The notes beneath the pieces were generated by a model. It saw nothing but the letters and a program-made list of their open reading frames with translations. It was not told where the DNA came from and made no database searches. From Hoeflea phototrophica DFL-43 (GTDB lineage: Bacteria > Pseudomonadota > Alphaproteobacteria > Rhizobiales > Rhizobiaceae), in assembly GCF_000154705.2 (NCBI RefSeq), contig NZ_CM002917.1, positions 1,506,461 through 1,570,460 of the forward strand: a DNA stretch of 64,000 bases, read 5' to 3'. The position numbers and the translations under genes were made by a program. Shown here piece by piece: positions 52,072-62,330 of this stretch; positions within the stretch are counted from its first letter, which is position 1, and each line of letters starts with the position of its first letter.

Positions 52072-53539
52072 TCAGTAGGGGCTGTCGACGGGGCCGGTGG
52101 CCACATAGACGCTCTTGAGCCGCGTGTAGTGCTCGATCGCGGCGCGGCTGTTCTCGCGCCCGATGCCCGATTGCTTGACCCCGCCGAACGGCGCTTCGAC
52201 CGGGGTGAGATTGTAGGTGTTGATCCAGGTGGTGCCGGCATCAAGCTGCGCGATCACCCGGTGCGCCCTCGTCAGGTCAGCGGTGAACACGCCCGCTGCC
52301 AGACCGAACTGCGTGTCGTTGGCCCGCGCAATCGCCTCGTCTTCGTCGTCAAAGGCCAGCACGCTCATCACCGGTCCGAAGATTTCCTCGCGCGCAATCG
52401 TCATATTGTCGGTGACATCTGCGAACACCGTGGGCTGGATCCAGGCGCCTTTGTCGAACCCTTGCATCTCCGGCACATCGCCGCCGGTGACGAGCCGCGC
52501 GCCCTCGCGCTTGCCGGTGTCGATGTAACCGAGCACCTTGTCGCGCTGCGCGGTCGAGACCATCGGCCCCAGATGGGTGTCGGGATCGAGCGGATCACCG
52601 AGCTTGATGGTCTCCGTGCGGCTCTTCAGACGCTCAAGAAAACGGTCGTAGACGCCCCGCTGGACGAACACCCGCGTGCCGTTCGAGCAGATCTGTCCGG
52701 TCGAGTAGAAATTGCCGAGCATTGCCCCGCCGATGGCGCTTTCGATGTCGGCATCATCGAACACCAGGATCGGAGACTTGCCGCCGAGTTCCATCGTCAC
52801 CGCCTTTATCGTCGGCGCGGCGGCTGCCAGCACCTTGGCACCGGTCGGCACCGAGCCGGTCAGCGACACCTTGGCAATGTCGGGATGCGAGGCGAGCGCC
52901 GCCCCGACATCGCCATAACCCTGAACCACGTTGAATAGACCGTCCGGCAGGCCTGCATCCTTAAAGGCTTCGGCGAGCAGCAGCGCAGTCAGCGGGGTCA
53001 TTTCCGAGGGCTTGAAGATGAAGGCGTTGCCGCAGGCGAGCGCCGGCGCGGATTTCCACGCCGCGATCTGGATCGGGTAATTCCAGGCGCCTATCCCTGC
53101 GCAGATCCCGAGCGGCTCACGCCGCGTGTAGACGAAGTCGCCGCCCAGATCGACATGTTCGCCGGTGATGGCGCCGGCCAGCCCACCGAAATATTCGAGC
53201 GCGTCGGCAGCTGACGCCGCGTCCGCCACCAGTGTTTCCTGGATCGCCTTGCCGGTGTCGAGCGTCTCGATGCGGCTGAATTCCGCGTTGCGTTCGCGCA
53301 AAAGCTGGGCCGTGCGCAGCAGGATCCGCCCGCGCTCGACACCCATCAGCCTGGCCCAGGCCGGCTGCGCTGCCCTTGGCCGCAGCAACAGCCTTTTCGA
53401 TCACCTCAGGCGTTGCTGCGTGCAGTCTGGCGATCACCTCGCCGGGTGCCGGATAGTGGCTCTCGAAAGACCGGCCGGAGGCGTCCTCGCGGTACTGTCC
53501 GTTGATGTGGTGGGATGCTTTTGGCTGTGCGGCGGTCAT
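52072..53539 (-). pseudogene. betB: Betaine aldehyde dehydrogenase, frameshifted
   Basis: Both parts of BetB are here but in two frames. From the ATG at 53539 the first 57 residues ([20 protein letters not shown]... to AVAAAKG) are in one frame; from QPAWARLMG (about 53369) to the stop at 52072 they are in another. The span is 1468 bases, one more than 489 codons, so removing one base near 53365-53380 would restore a normal 488-aa enzyme. The rest is intact, with [22 protein letters not shown] and the catalytic region [13 protein letters not shown]. It is either a real recent mutation or a sequencing error. Confidence 0.85.
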
Positions 53540-53587
53540 TGTCCGGCCTTTCGCTTTTTCGTGTTCATGTCTCGGCGGTTCTCGCCT

Positions 53588-53866
53588 TCAGGCCCGGCCG
53601 GAGCCGAACCACCTGTCCTTCATCTCGCGCAGGAAGACGGGACTCATGCCGAACCCGGCCGCGTCCCCGATCACCGAGTCGATACCGCAGCTCGGGCACA
53701 ATGCCGTCCATTCGCCTTGCACGCGGCTTCTGTCCGTCCAGTGCAGCACGGCACTCGCCGTGAACACGCTCTCGCAGTGGAAGCAGCCGCAGCGCCGGCT
53801 CGTTTCGAGTTCCGCGCGATTGTGGACGGAGTGGCTCTGGGCCCGTTCGAGTTCCTGCCTGTTCAT
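53588..53866 (-). CDS. Small zinc-ribbon-like cytoplasmic protein in the bet operon
   Basis: This 92-aa protein has Cys pairs CGCFHC and CPSC that probably bind one zinc. It begins NRQELERAQSHSVHNRAELE and ends FLREMKDRWFGS, a pattern I recall from a widespread uncharacterised family. The ATG at 53866 overlaps the betC stop by one base, and betB follows after 48 bases, so it is transcribed with betaine synthesis genes. No function is known to me. Confidence 0.75.
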   Translation of the reverse strand: MNRQELERAQSHSVHNRAELETSRRCGCFHCESVFTASAVLHWTDRSRVQGEWTALCPSCGIDSVIGDAAGFGMSPVFLREMKDRWFGSGRA

Positions 53867-55410
53867 CACTCCCCCCTTGGAAACCGTTGCGATTCTTCCA
53901 AAATGTTGAGGTCCATGTGGTTGCGCATGTAGCGCTCCGAGGCTTTCTGCAGCGGCTGGAAATCCCAGGGATAGTAATTTCCGTTCCTCAGCGCCTCGTA
54001 GACAACCCAGCGCCGTGCCTGGCTTTCGCGCACCTCGGCGTCGTAGCGCGCCATGTCCCATTTTGCCCGAACCTGGGCCATATAGTCGGCCACCCGCTGG
54101 GCATGCGCTGGGTCACTGGCGAGATTGTCGAGCTCGTCCGGATCGGATTCGACATCGAACATTTGCGGCGCATCCAGTTCGCAATGGATGAACTTGTACT
54201 GCCCGTCCCGGATTGCCACCAACGGCGCTTCGGACCCTTCTGCAGCATATTCCATCAGCACTGGGGTTGTCCGCGAACCGCCATTGACCAGTCCTGTCAG
54301 GCTTTCGCCATCGGTCCAGGGTGCCACCTCGTCAAGCGAGACCCCGGCGAGGTCTGCCAGTGTCGGTGTGATGTCGAGGTTGGATGTTGGCTCGGCCACC
54401 AGCCGTCCTTGGCTGCCCGGAACCGAGATCATCAGCGGGACCCGCGCCGAGCCCTCGAAGAAGCTCATCTTGAACCACATGCCGCGCTCGCCCAGCATGT
54501 CGCCATGATCGGAGCAGAACACCACGATGGTGTTGTTGGCCATCCGCGTGGCTTCGAGCGTCGCCAGAATGCCGCCGATCTTGTCATCGAGATAGGAGAT
54601 GTTGGCGAAATAGGCCTGCCGCGACCGCCGCACGTTTTCGTCGGTGATCTCGAAATTCTCGGAATCATTGGCCTTGTAGAGCCGCTGAGAATGCTGATCC
54701 ATCTGGTCATAGGGGATCGGCGCCACGCGCGGTTCGAGCTCCGGGCAATCCTTATAGAGATCCCAGTACTGCTTGCGTGCCACATAGGGATCATGCGGAT
54801 GGGTGAACGACACCGTCAACGCCCAGGGGCGTGCCTCCGTATTGTCGCTGGTTCGTGAGAGCTGATGCAGCTTCTGCGTGGCAAAGAACGCCACCTCGTC
54901 ATCATACTCCATCTGGTTCGAGGTTTCCGCCACCCCCGCGCCGGTGACGGAGCCGAGATTGTGATACCACCAGTCGATCCGCTCGCCGGGCTTGCGATAG
55001 TCCGGTGTCCAGCCGAAATCGGCGGGATAGATGTCCGTGGTCAGCCGTTCCTCGAACCCGTGCATCTGATCCGGTCCGACAAAATGCATTTTGCCCGACA
55101 GGCCGGTGTAATAACCCGCGCGTCTGAGATGATGCGCATAGGTCGGAATGTCGGAGGCAAACTCCGCCGCATTGTCATAGACCCGCGTCCGCCGCGGCAA
55201 CTGCCCCGACATGAACGAGGCGCGCCCCGGCGCGCACAGCGGCGAGGCCGTGTAGTTGTTGGAAAATCGCACGGAACCCTCGGCCAGCTTCTTCAGGTTC
55301 GGCGCATGCAGAAAATCCGCGGGCCCGTCGGGAAACAGCGTGCCGTTGAGCTGGTCCACCATCAGGATCAGAATGTTGGGACGTTTGCCACTTTCTTGTG
55401 TGCCGCTCAT
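53866..55410 (-). CDS. betC: Choline-sulfatase
   Basis: This 514-aa sulfatase releases choline and sulfate from choline-O-sulfate. The formylglycine motif CAPGR is at residues 59-63 ([12 protein letters not shown]), metal ligands lie in [10 protein letters not shown] and [14 protein letters not shown], and the C-terminal extension NYYPWDFQP fits the BetC family. It overlaps betI by four bases. It links osmoprotectant synthesis to sulfur supply; the cys genes are a few kb away. Confidence 0.94.
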   Translation of the reverse strand: MSGTQESGKRPNILILMVDQLNGTLFPDGPADFLHAPNLKKLAEGSVRFSNNYTASPLCAPGRASFMSGQLPRRTRVYDNAAEFASDIPTYAHHLRRAGYYTGLSGKMHFVGPDQMHGFEERLTTDIYPADFGWTPDYRKPGERIDWWYHNLGSVTGAGVAETSNQMEYDDEVAFFATQKLHQLSRTSDNTEARPWALTVSFTHPHDPYVARKQYWDLYKDCPELEPRVAPIPYDQMDQHSQRLYKANDSENFEITDENVRRSRQAYFANISYLDDKIGGILATLEATRMANNTIVVFCSDHGDMLGERGMWFKMSFFEGSARVPLMISVPGSQGRLVAEPTSNLDITPTLADLAGVSLDEVAPWTDGESLTGLVNGGSRTTPVLMEYAAEGSEAPLVAIRDGQYKFIHCELDAPQMFDVESDPDELDNLASDPAHAQRVADYMAQVRAKWDMARYDAEVRESQARRWVVYEALRNGNYYPWDFQPLQKASERYMRNHMDLNILEESQRFPRGE

Positions 55411-56000
55411 AGCGTTCGCCCCCGAATCTCAAGCAATTGGGTTTCGATGTGGTCCTCGACCAGTGCCACCGCGTCATGCCGGGCAGGGCCGGTGCCAAGC
55501 GCCTTTCGGATGTAGAGCCCGTCGATCATCGCCGCCGCACCTTCGGCAATGCGTTCGGCGTCATGAGCGCCGGCCAGTGGCGTCAAACCGCTCATCAGGT
55601 TCGAATGCAGCCGCCGAGAGTAGATCGACAGCAACCGCCTTATGTCAGGCGCGCGCTGGGCGATGACATAAAAAGCCAGCCATGCACCGACGACGTCGTC
55701 TGAGAATTGTTCTTCCGAAAAACTCACCGCAATGATGGCCGAGACGCGCGCGCGATTGGTGCGCGCCTTTCGCAAGGCTTCAACCGTATCTGCTCGCAAA
55801 TCACTGAGCAGCGCACGCACAGAAGCCGTGATCAGCTGCTCCTTGGAACCGAAATAGTGATGCGCCAGCGCGGGCGACACGCCGGCGCGTCCGGCAATGT
55901 CCGACATCGTCACATCCATCGAGCCGCGCGCGCCGATGGCTTCGATGGCTGCGTCCGTGAGCGCTTTGCGGCGGATCGGTTCCATGCCTGTTTTGGGCAT
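55407..56000 (-). CDS. betI: BetI, choline-responsive TetR-type repressor
   Basis: This 197-aa regulator has the TetR N-terminal helix-turn-helix ([25 protein letters not shown], cut) and a ligand-binding C-terminal domain with [26 protein letters not shown] (cut), typical of BetI. It is first in the betI-betC-x-betB order and most likely represses the operon until choline is present. A perfect palindrome resembling known BetI operators lies 67 bases upstream of its start. Confidence 0.94.
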   Translation of the reverse strand: MPKTGMEPIRRKALTDAAIEAIGARGSMDVTMSDIAGRAGVSPALAHHYFGSKEQLITASVRALLSDLRADTVEALRKARTNRARVSAIIAVSFSEEQFSDDVVGAWLAFYVIAQRAPDIRRLLSIYSRRLHSNLMSGLTPLAGAHDAERIAEGAAAMIDGLYIRKALGTGPARHDAVALVEDHIETQLLEIRGRTL

Positions 56001-56066
56001 AGCTGCTGCCTTCCTTGGGATGGTTGAGCGGGTTTGATCGAAAGTGTCTGTTGCAACAGAGTAGTT

Positions 56067-56086
56067 TTGATTGACTGTTCAATCAA
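56067..56086. promoter_or_regulatory. BetI operator upstream of betI
   Basis: TTGATTGA (56067-56074) and TCAATCAA (56079-56086) form a perfect 8-bp inverted repeat around CTGT. It resembles the BetI-binding sequence known from enterobacteria. An outer repeat, GTAGTTTT (56061-56068) and AAAACTAC (56090-56097), surrounds it. It is the only AT-rich stretch between betI and the next gene and so the likely promoter. Confidence 0.8.
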
Positions 56087-56144
56087 TAAAAAACTACGCG
56101 AACACATTGCCACGACAGCAGCGCGGTGAGGGTGTGTCTCTGTG

Positions 56145-57179
56145 CTATGCCGTGTTGGAGGGGGAAAGCTCGCTGTCTTCGGTGACAGCCGGAACACCGG
56201 TGGCGATGAGGGTCTCGCCTACCGGGGCGGGCGTTTCGGCCCTCTCGGGGGCGCGCAGCTCGCGGTAGCCGATATAGAGCCCGGCGCCGATGATCATCGC
56301 CATCCCGGCAAACGTGTTGAGGCCTGGAACCTCGCCCCAGAAAAACCAGGCTGCCGCAGCGGCAAACGGCAGGTAGGCGTAGTCGAACGGGGCGATCAAG
56401 CTGGCGTTCGCCACCTGGTAGGCCCGGCTGAGAAGAATGTAGCCGGTCATCCCGACCACACCCAGCAGCGCCAGATTGGCCATCTGCACCGCATCCGGAA
56501 CGATGAATTCAAACCGCAAATGATGAAACTCCGGGCCCATGGGAACAACCGCATTGACCAGCCAGCCGAGCGGCCAGATCATGAAGCCGGACCCTCCGAT
56601 GGTCCACAGACCCATCGTCAGGCTGCTTTCGCCGTCGCCCACCCTCCGTGTCAGGATCATCGATGCCGCGTAGGACATGGCGCAGATCAGCGGCAGCAGC
56701 GCCACCCACTGGAAACTGTCCTGGCCGGGCGCCATGGCGATCAGCACCCCGCTGAACCCCACCACAAGGGCTGCGATCCGGTGCGCGCCCATGCGCTCGC
56801 CCAGAAACAGCGCGGCCAGGATGCCGATGAACAGGGGCGCCGAGAAGAAGATCGTCGACACCTCCGCCAGCGGCATGAACGGAAAGGCTGCGTAGAACAT
56901 CGCGAAGCCGCCGGTCAGCAGAAATGCGCGCAACAGGTGGATCGGCCAAAACGGCGTCAACAGCCGGTGCTTGCCGCCAAGCCAGACGATCAGCGGTACC
57001 AGCACCAGGATAGATATGCCCGCCCTGACAAAAATCAGCATCCATAAAGGCTGCGCCCCGAGCAGGTCCTTGACGATGAGATCCTGCCCTACAAAACAAC
57101 ACGCGCCACCAAGCACGCAGGCGATCCCCTCAAGCGGGCGGGAAGACTGGAGAGGCGCAAGAGAGGCCACTGCGGTCAT
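56145..57179 (-). CDS. EamA/DMT-family transporter
   Basis: This 344-aa protein has about ten hydrophobic helices in two EamA repeats. The first ends with FIGILAALFLGERMGAHRIAALVVGFSGVLIAM (cut) and the second with AAAAAWFFWGEVPGLNTFAGMAMIIGAGLYI (cut). Such proteins export metabolites or amino acids; the substrate is unknown. The C-terminal 30 residues are polar. It is transcribed toward betI but ends before the betI operator. Confidence 0.87.
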   Translation of the reverse strand: MTAVASLAPLQSSRPLEGIACVLGGACCFVGQDLIVKDLLGAQPLWMLIFVRAGISILVLVPLIVWLGGKHRLLTPFWPIHLLRAFLLTGGFAMFYAAFPFMPLAEVSTIFFSAPLFIGILAALFLGERMGAHRIAALVVGFSGVLIAMAPGQDSFQWVALLPLICAMSYAASMILTRRVGDGESSLTMGLWTIGGSGFMIWPLGWLVNAVVPMGPEFHHLRFEFIVPDAVQMANLALLGVVGMTGYILLSRAYQVANASLIAPFDYAYLPFAAAAAWFFWGEVPGLNTFAGMAMIIGAGLYIGYRELRAPERAETPAPVGETLIATGVPAVTEDSELSPSNTA

Positions 57180-57515
57180 TGTGAAATCCCCGCGGTTTCA
57201 TCTGGTCGGCTGCAGGTCGCGAACGGGTTGACCGCGCGGCGCAAGCTCGACCACGAAGCCGGGAAATCATGGCCGATTTTTCGATGTCGCACGCGCCATT
57301 CCGCGACATTGAGGCCGAAAAATGCTCGGATGCGCCGCTCGGGCCGTCATCAGCACCTGCACGAGTCCGGTCCGGCAGGCCGAAGGTCGAGGCGACTGCG
57401 GCGGTTTCCGGCACCTCCGGCTGCGCGATTGAGAGCTCGATTCATGCTGACATGAACTGTCACCATGGCAATGCTAGTCGGATCTCCTAGCCACCAACCG
57501 GACAGGAGATCCGAC
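57180..57515. other. Intergenic region without a recognised gene
   Basis: This 336-bp stretch separates the divergent EamA and glutathione-transferase genes. Open frames in it have no start with a ribosome-binding site and no familiar motifs. It presumably holds the two promoters; I see no clear operator. Confidence 0.5.
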
Positions 57516-58124
57516 ATGCTCACGCTCTACCATTCGCCACAGTCACGCTCATCCCGCATCATCCGCCTGCTCATCGAGCTGAACGTCCTTGATCAGGTCG
57601 ACATCCGCATCGTCACCGTTGTCCGCCATGACGGATCGGGTGGCGCCGATCCGTCCAATCCGCATCCCGAAGGCAAGGTGCCGCTGCTGGTGCATGACGG
57701 GGCCGAGCTGTGGGAATCCAATGCCATCATTCTCTACCTGACCGACCTGTTCGCCGATAAAGGCCTCGGCCGCCCGGTCGGGGAGCCGGATCGCGGCAGC
57801 TATCTGAGCTGGCTTGCCTGGTATGGCAATATTGTCGAGCCTGTCCTGGTCTTCACCGCCGCCGGGTTGAACCATCCCTTTCTCCACGCCACCTTCCGGG
57901 GAGCGCCGGAGGTGGCGGCGCGGCTCACCGCCCAGCTCGAGAAAACGCCCTATCTGATGGGCTCGGCGTTTTCCGCAGCCGATCTGCTGCTGGTCTCGCC
58001 CTACACCTGGATGCCTCAGGCCACGCCGGATGTGCAGGTGGTCCGGGACTGGATTGAGCGCTGCGAGAGCCGTCCCTCGGCCCGGCAGGTCCTTGAGTTC
58101 GACCAGGGCCATATGCCCGGATAG
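57516..58124 (+). CDS. Glutathione S-transferase-like protein
   Basis: This 202-aa protein has the GST layout: thioredoxin-like N-terminal domain (MLTLYHSPQSRSSRIIRLL, cis-Pro segment PEGKVPLLVHDG, then ELWESNAIILYLTD) and an all-helical C-terminal domain with FSAADLLLVSPY. The ATG at 57516 follows ACAGGAGATC. It probably conjugates or reduces hydrophobic substrates; the specific activity is unknown. Confidence 0.88.
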   Translation: MLTLYHSPQSRSSRIIRLLIELNVLDQVDIRIVTVVRHDGSGGADPSNPHPEGKVPLLVHDGAELWESNAIILYLTDLFADKGLGRPVGEPDRGSYLSWLAWYGNIVEPVLVFTAAGLNHPFLHATFRGAPEVAARLTAQLEKTPYLMGSAFSAADLLLVSPYTWMPQATPDVQVVRDWIERCESRPSARQVLEFDQGHMPG

Positions 58125-58269
58125 CTCGAAGCCGTCATCACCGGTTTTCAGCCCCCGCGACCGGCACGGACCGGCCGGTCGCTTGGGTGGATCCGCTCTC
58201 CCCTTTACAAAGCCGCCCGCGCGCTCAAAATGCGCCCCAGCACAGACAAGATTCCCGGGAGAGAGATTC

Positions 58270-59436
58270 ATGACCGCCTGCATCATCGGCTGGGCCCACA
58301 CGCCCTTTGGCAGACACAGCGAAGAAACCGTCGAGAGCCTGGTCACGAAGGTGGCCCGTGAGGCGCTCGAGCATGCCGGTCTGGAAGCCGCCGACATCGA
58401 CGAGATCTATCTCGGTCATTTCAATGCCGGTTTTTCGGCCCAGGATTTCACCGCGAGTCTGGTGCTGCAGGCCGATGATGACTTCCGCTTCAAACCGACG
58501 ACGCGCGTTGAAAACGCCTGCGCAACCGGATCGGCTGCGGTTCATCAGGGCATCAAGGCGATCCGCGCCGGTGTCGCGCGCAGGGTGCTGGTGGTTGGCG
58601 TCGAGCAGATGACGACGACACCCGGGCCTCAGATCGGCGCCAATCTGCTCAAGGCCTCTTATCTGCCTGAGGATGGCGACACGCCCGCAGGCTTCGCCGG
58701 CGTTTTCGGCAAGATCGCCGATGGCTATTTCCAGAAGTACGGCGACCAGTCCGATGGGCTCGCCGCGATCGCCGCCAAGAACCACAAGAATGGTGTCGAC
58801 AATCCCTGGGCACAGATGCGCAAGGATCTCGGCTACGAGTTCTGCCGCACTGAGAGCGAAAAGAACCCCTATGTGGCGGGACCGCTCAAGCGCACCGACT
58901 GCTCGCTGGTCTCCGACGGGGCCGCGGCCATCGTGCTGTCCGATGTGACGACAGCCATGCAGGCGCCGCGCGCGATCCTGTTTCGCGCCGCCGAACATGT
59001 GCAGGATTTCCTGCCCATGTCCAAGCGCGACATCCTCGCCTTCGAGGGCTGTGCGCTGGGCTGGAAGCGGGCCTTCGCCAATTCCAAGACTTCGCTCGAT
59101 GATCTCTCCTTCGTGGAGACCCATGATTGCTTCACCATTGCCGAGTTGATCGAGTATGAAGCCATGGGGCTTGCCAAGCCGGGGCAGGGCGGTGATTTCG
59201 CCATGAGCGGTGAAACGCGGAAAGATGGCCGCCTGCCGGTCAATCCATCCGGCGGGCTCAAGGCCAAGGGCCACCCGATCGGCGCCACCGGTGTCTCAAT
59301 GCACGCGCTCAGCGCAATGCAGCTCGCGGGCGAGGCTGGCGGCATTCAGGTCAAGGATGCGACGCTGGGCGGCATCTTCAACATGGGTGGCGCCGCGGTT
59401 GCCAATTACGTTTCCATTCTGGAGCGCATCCGGTGA
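58270..59436 (+). CDS. Thiolase-family acyl-CoA acyltransferase
   Basis: This 388-aa protein matches the SCP-x-type thiolase branch. The nucleophile is Cys84 in VENACATGSAAVHQG; the second-half catalytic residues are in ETHDCFTIAELIEYE and GHPIGATGVSMHAL. The canonical C-terminal CxG motif of biosynthetic thiolases is replaced by NMGGAAV, typical of this branch. The substrate is likely a branched or unusual acyl-CoA. The ATG at 58270 follows GGGAGAGAG. Confidence 0.88.
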   Translation: MTACIIGWAHTPFGRHSEETVESLVTKVAREALEHAGLEAADIDEIYLGHFNAGFSAQDFTASLVLQADDDFRFKPTTRVENACATGSAAVHQGIKAIRAGVARRVLVVGVEQMTTTPGPQIGANLLKASYLPEDGDTPAGFAGVFGKIADGYFQKYGDQSDGLAAIAAKNHKNGVDNPWAQMRKDLGYEFCRTESEKNPYVAGPLKRTDCSLVSDGAAAIVLSDVTTAMQAPRAILFRAAEHVQDFLPMSKRDILAFEGCALGWKRAFANSKTSLDDLSFVETHDCFTIAELIEYEAMGLAKPGQGGDFAMSGETRKDGRLPVNPSGGLKAKGHPIGATGVSMHALSAMQLAGEAGGIQVKDATLGGIFNMGGAAVANYVSILERIR

Positions 59437-59479
59437 GCCCATTCATCTGGGGCATTCGCAGCGTTGAAAAGGTGAGAGT

Positions 59480-61312
59480 TTGAAAGCGAAATTCGGCGTC
59501 TTTTCGGTTGTGCTTGTATGCTTCGGTACGCTGCTTTTCGTTTCAATGGCGTCTATCATTGCCATGAACGCAGCCAATTCAACGCAGGTCTTCTCTCGAT
59601 TGCTTGGCCAGGTCGTCCTGCGCAGTGCGGAGGGTCTGGAGTTGGCCTTGCGCAATCATCTCGAAGCGGCGGAAAACCAGGGCGATTTCATTGTCGACAA
59701 TTTGGATGTTGAGGATCTGAAGTTTGAAAATCCGGACAAGCTGATCGCATTCATTACAGGGTCGTTGGCTGCCGCGCCGCAGATTAGCGGTCTCATCATT
59801 GCCAATGATTCTGGGCAAGGCATAGGTGTTGCGCGCGATTCATCTGGCAAGGCGCAGAGCACTGAGCTTGGTCCCGGAACACCATCGGACATTCCGCTCA
59901 TATTTGATGAAGTTCGCTCTCGAAAGGAACCCTACTGGGGTCTGCCGGCTTTCAGCGATACACTCGGAGTCACGGTTATGAACCGGCGTATTCCGATCTG
60001 GCAGGGCGACAAATTTCTTGGCTTGATCGCAATTGCGATCTCCACGGATGAGCTTTCGAGACTCGCCGGTGAATTGAGCGAAGAGCAGACAAGTGTGTTT
60101 GTGCTGTACGGCAGAAATCGTGTGCTGGCGCATATATCGATGTTCGGAGAAACCATGAACATTTCGGAGGGGAAGCCGCTGCCGACGCTTGGTGAAATCA
60201 GTGACCCGATCATAAAACACCTTCGCTCGGCCGACGCCATTCCGGAAATTGATAGTCTCGATGGCGCAAGGATGAGTGTCGTCGAGGTTGACGGAAGCAC
60301 TTACGGCTTCATCACAAAACCCGTCCGTGGCTATGGTGACAGGCCGCTGATCATTGGAGCCTACAGCACCGCAGACGATATTGGCCAAGTGGTCAAGTCG
60401 ATGATTGTTACGGTTTCGGTTGGCAGCGGCGTCCTGGTCTTGGCCCTCATTGGGGCATGGATTCTGAGCCGCAGGCTTACGCGTCCGCTTCGTCAGACAT
60501 CGGAAGTCGCAGCTGCGATCGCCACGCTCGAATTCGACAACGTCAAACCTCTTCCGCCCAGTCGTCTCAAGGAGATCGACGACCTGGCAACGTCGTTCAA
60601 CGCGATGTTGATTGGTTTGCAGTCCTTTGGCCGCTATGTCCCGCGTCTGCTGGTCAAGCGGTTGATCCGGGAACACCATGTCGGAGCCGGGACTGAACAG
60701 CGCGAACTGACGGTGATGTTCACCGACATTGTCGGTTTCACATCCATTTGTGAGGGCATGGACCCGGCCGACGTTGCCACCTTCATCAGTGAGCATTTGA
60801 CGCTTGTGTCCAAATGCATCGAGGATGAGGGCGGGACGATCGACAAATACATCGGCGATGCCGTCATGGCGTTTTGGGGTGCGCCGGAAAACATCGACAA
60901 TGCGAATTTGAGGGCGATGCGCGCGGCTGGCGCCATCCAGGCTGCTCTCAATGCCGACAACGCTATTCGGACACGGGCAAATCTGCCAAGTGTCAGGATT
61001 CGGATTGGAGTGCACTCCGGACAGCTCATCGTTGGTGATATCGGTTCACCTGACCGCCTCAACTACACAGTGATCGGGGATATTGTGAACATCACGCAGC
61101 GCCTTGAGGCGCTGGGGAAAGAGGTCGATGCCGAGGCGGAATCCATTGTGCTGGTCAGTCGCGATGTCAGGGACAGCCTCGCTGGCCAGATCACTTTCGA
61201 CGAAATCGGCAACATGAAGGTCAAGGGCAGAATGGGTGAGATTGAGGTGTTTCGATTGAGCCAGTTTGCCGAGCCAATCCCCACGTTTGACCAGGCGCTG
61301 AAGCAGAGCTAG
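59480..61312 (+). CDS. Membrane-bound class III adenylate/guanylate cyclase
   Basis: This 610-aa protein has a first membrane helix near residues 7-30, an extracytoplasmic sensor domain (about 30-305), a second helix (about 306-330), HAMP (about 330-385), and a class III cyclase catalytic domain from about 405. There the metal aspartates lie in MFTDIVGFTSI and KYIGDAVMAFWGAP. It would make cAMP or cGMP in response to an external signal. The start is TTG at 59480 with AAGGTGAG upstream. Confidence 0.9.
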   Translation: MKAKFGVFSVVLVCFGTLLFVSMASIIAMNAANSTQVFSRLLGQVVLRSAEGLELALRNHLEAAENQGDFIVDNLDVEDLKFENPDKLIAFITGSLAAAPQISGLIIANDSGQGIGVARDSSGKAQSTELGPGTPSDIPLIFDEVRSRKEPYWGLPAFSDTLGVTVMNRRIPIWQGDKFLGLIAIAISTDELSRLAGELSEEQTSVFVLYGRNRVLAHISMFGETMNISEGKPLPTLGEISDPIIKHLRSADAIPEIDSLDGARMSVVEVDGSTYGFITKPVRGYGDRPLIIGAYSTADDIGQVVKSMIVTVSVGSGVLVLALIGAWILSRRLTRPLRQTSEVAAAIATLEFDNVKPLPPSRLKEIDDLATSFNAMLIGLQSFGRYVPRLLVKRLIREHHVGAGTEQRELTVMFTDIVGFTSICEGMDPADVATFISEHLTLVSKCIEDEGGTIDKYIGDAVMAFWGAPENIDNANLRAMRAAGAIQAALNADNAIRTRANLPSVRIRIGVHSGQLIVGDIGSPDRLNYTVIGDIVNITQRLEALGKEVDAEAESIVLVSRDVRDSLAGQITFDEIGNMKVKGRMGEIEVFRLSQFAEPIPTFDQALKQS

Positions 61313-61398
61313 AAATCGCCGCTGTGCCAGTCTGGCTGCAAGGTGAGTGCTGTTGGCTGTTGGGGGTTAACGCCCTTAACGGCCGGTGGCCCGCGGCT

Positions 61399-62241
61399 TT
61401 AATCCCGCCGTCTGATCGACACGCCCACGGCCGTCGCCCCGATAACCAGCGCCATGCCCGCCCACTGAAAGGGACTGAACCATTCTCCCAGCGCCACCGC
61501 ACCGATAGCGGTTGCCACCACCGGACTTGCCAGCGCCAGGTAGGTCGCGCTCGAGCCGATCCGCCCGATGCCCCGGGTCCAGACGAAATAGGCGAATGCG
61601 GTGCCGACCAGCATCAGCCATCCATAGCCGATGACTTCCGTGAGCCCCGGTGAGGGTGGCAGACCTTCGACAAACAGCGCCACCGGCATCAGCATCGCGC
61701 CACCGAAGATCAACTGCCAGGTGGTGGTTTCAAGCGCTGTGCCCATTCGTCCCCAGCGGTCGATCAGAACCGTGCCGATCGCCATGGACAAGGCGCCGCC
61801 AATCGCTGCCGCCACACCGATCGGGTCGGGATGGACGTTCGGCGAGAGCACCAGAAGCCCCACGCCGATCACGCCCGCAATCCCCGCCAGAATCTGCACG
61901 GGATGCGGCGCGCGGCCGATGAGAATCGCCGAGATCAGCACCACAACCAGCGGCTGGATCGCGCCCAGCGTCGCGGCCAGCCCGCCGGGCATGCGTGATG
62001 CCGCGACGAACAACAGCGCGAAGAACAGCCCGATGTTGGAGAATCCGATCACCGCATGGCGCTTGAGCGCCGCAAGTGGTGGGATCCGCGGATTGAGCGC
62101 CAGCAGGATCAGCCCGGCCGGCAAGGCGCGCATTGCGCCAACCAGCAGCGGGTGGCTCACCGGCAATGTTTCTGTGAACACCACATAGGTGGTGCCCCAG
62201 AGCATCGGCCCCAGCAGCGTGATCAGGATTGTGCGAAGCAT
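61399..62241 (-). CDS. EamA/DMT-family exporter
   Basis: This 280-aa ten-helix transporter resembles the YdcZ/RhaT/EamA group: GPMLWGTTYVVFTETLP at the start, LLFVAASRMPGGLAATLGAIQPLVV (cut) and a second repeat ending ALGEWFSPFQWAGMALVIGA. It is divergent from a MarR regulator with a palindrome between them, so its expression is probably controlled by that regulator. Substrate unknown. Confidence 0.88.
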   Translation of the reverse strand: MLRTILITLLGPMLWGTTYVVFTETLPVSHPLLVGAMRALPAGLILLALNPRIPPLAALKRHAVIGFSNIGLFFALLFVAASRMPGGLAATLGAIQPLVVVLISAILIGRAPHPVQILAGIAGVIGVGLLVLSPNVHPDPIGVAAAIGGALSMAIGTVLIDRWGRMGTALETTTWQLIFGGAMLMPVALFVEGLPPSPGLTEVIGYGWLMLVGTAFAYFVWTRGIGRIGSSATYLALASPVVATAIGAVALGEWFSPFQWAGMALVIGATAVGVSIRRRD

Positions 62242-62268
62242 GAGAACTCGCTATAATTCGATGTAGAG

Positions 62269-62286
62269 TATTTTGACGTCGAAATA
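62269..62286. promoter_or_regulatory. Palindrome in the EamA-marR divergent promoter
   Basis: TATTTTGACGTCGAAATA is an 18-bp inverted repeat with one mismatched pair, centred on GACGTC. It lies between the divergent starts at 62241 and 62331, in AT-rich sequence. MarR proteins typically bind 16-20 bp palindromes of this kind, so it is the likely operator for both genes. Confidence 0.68.
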
Positions 62287-62330
62287 TAATTGGTTTTCAG
62301 CTGATTGCAAGGCCGAAAAGCGCAGAGGCA

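Noticed and set aside
57228..57455. 75-aa frame in the EamA-GST gap
   Set aside because: Arg-rich, motif-free, without a credible start.
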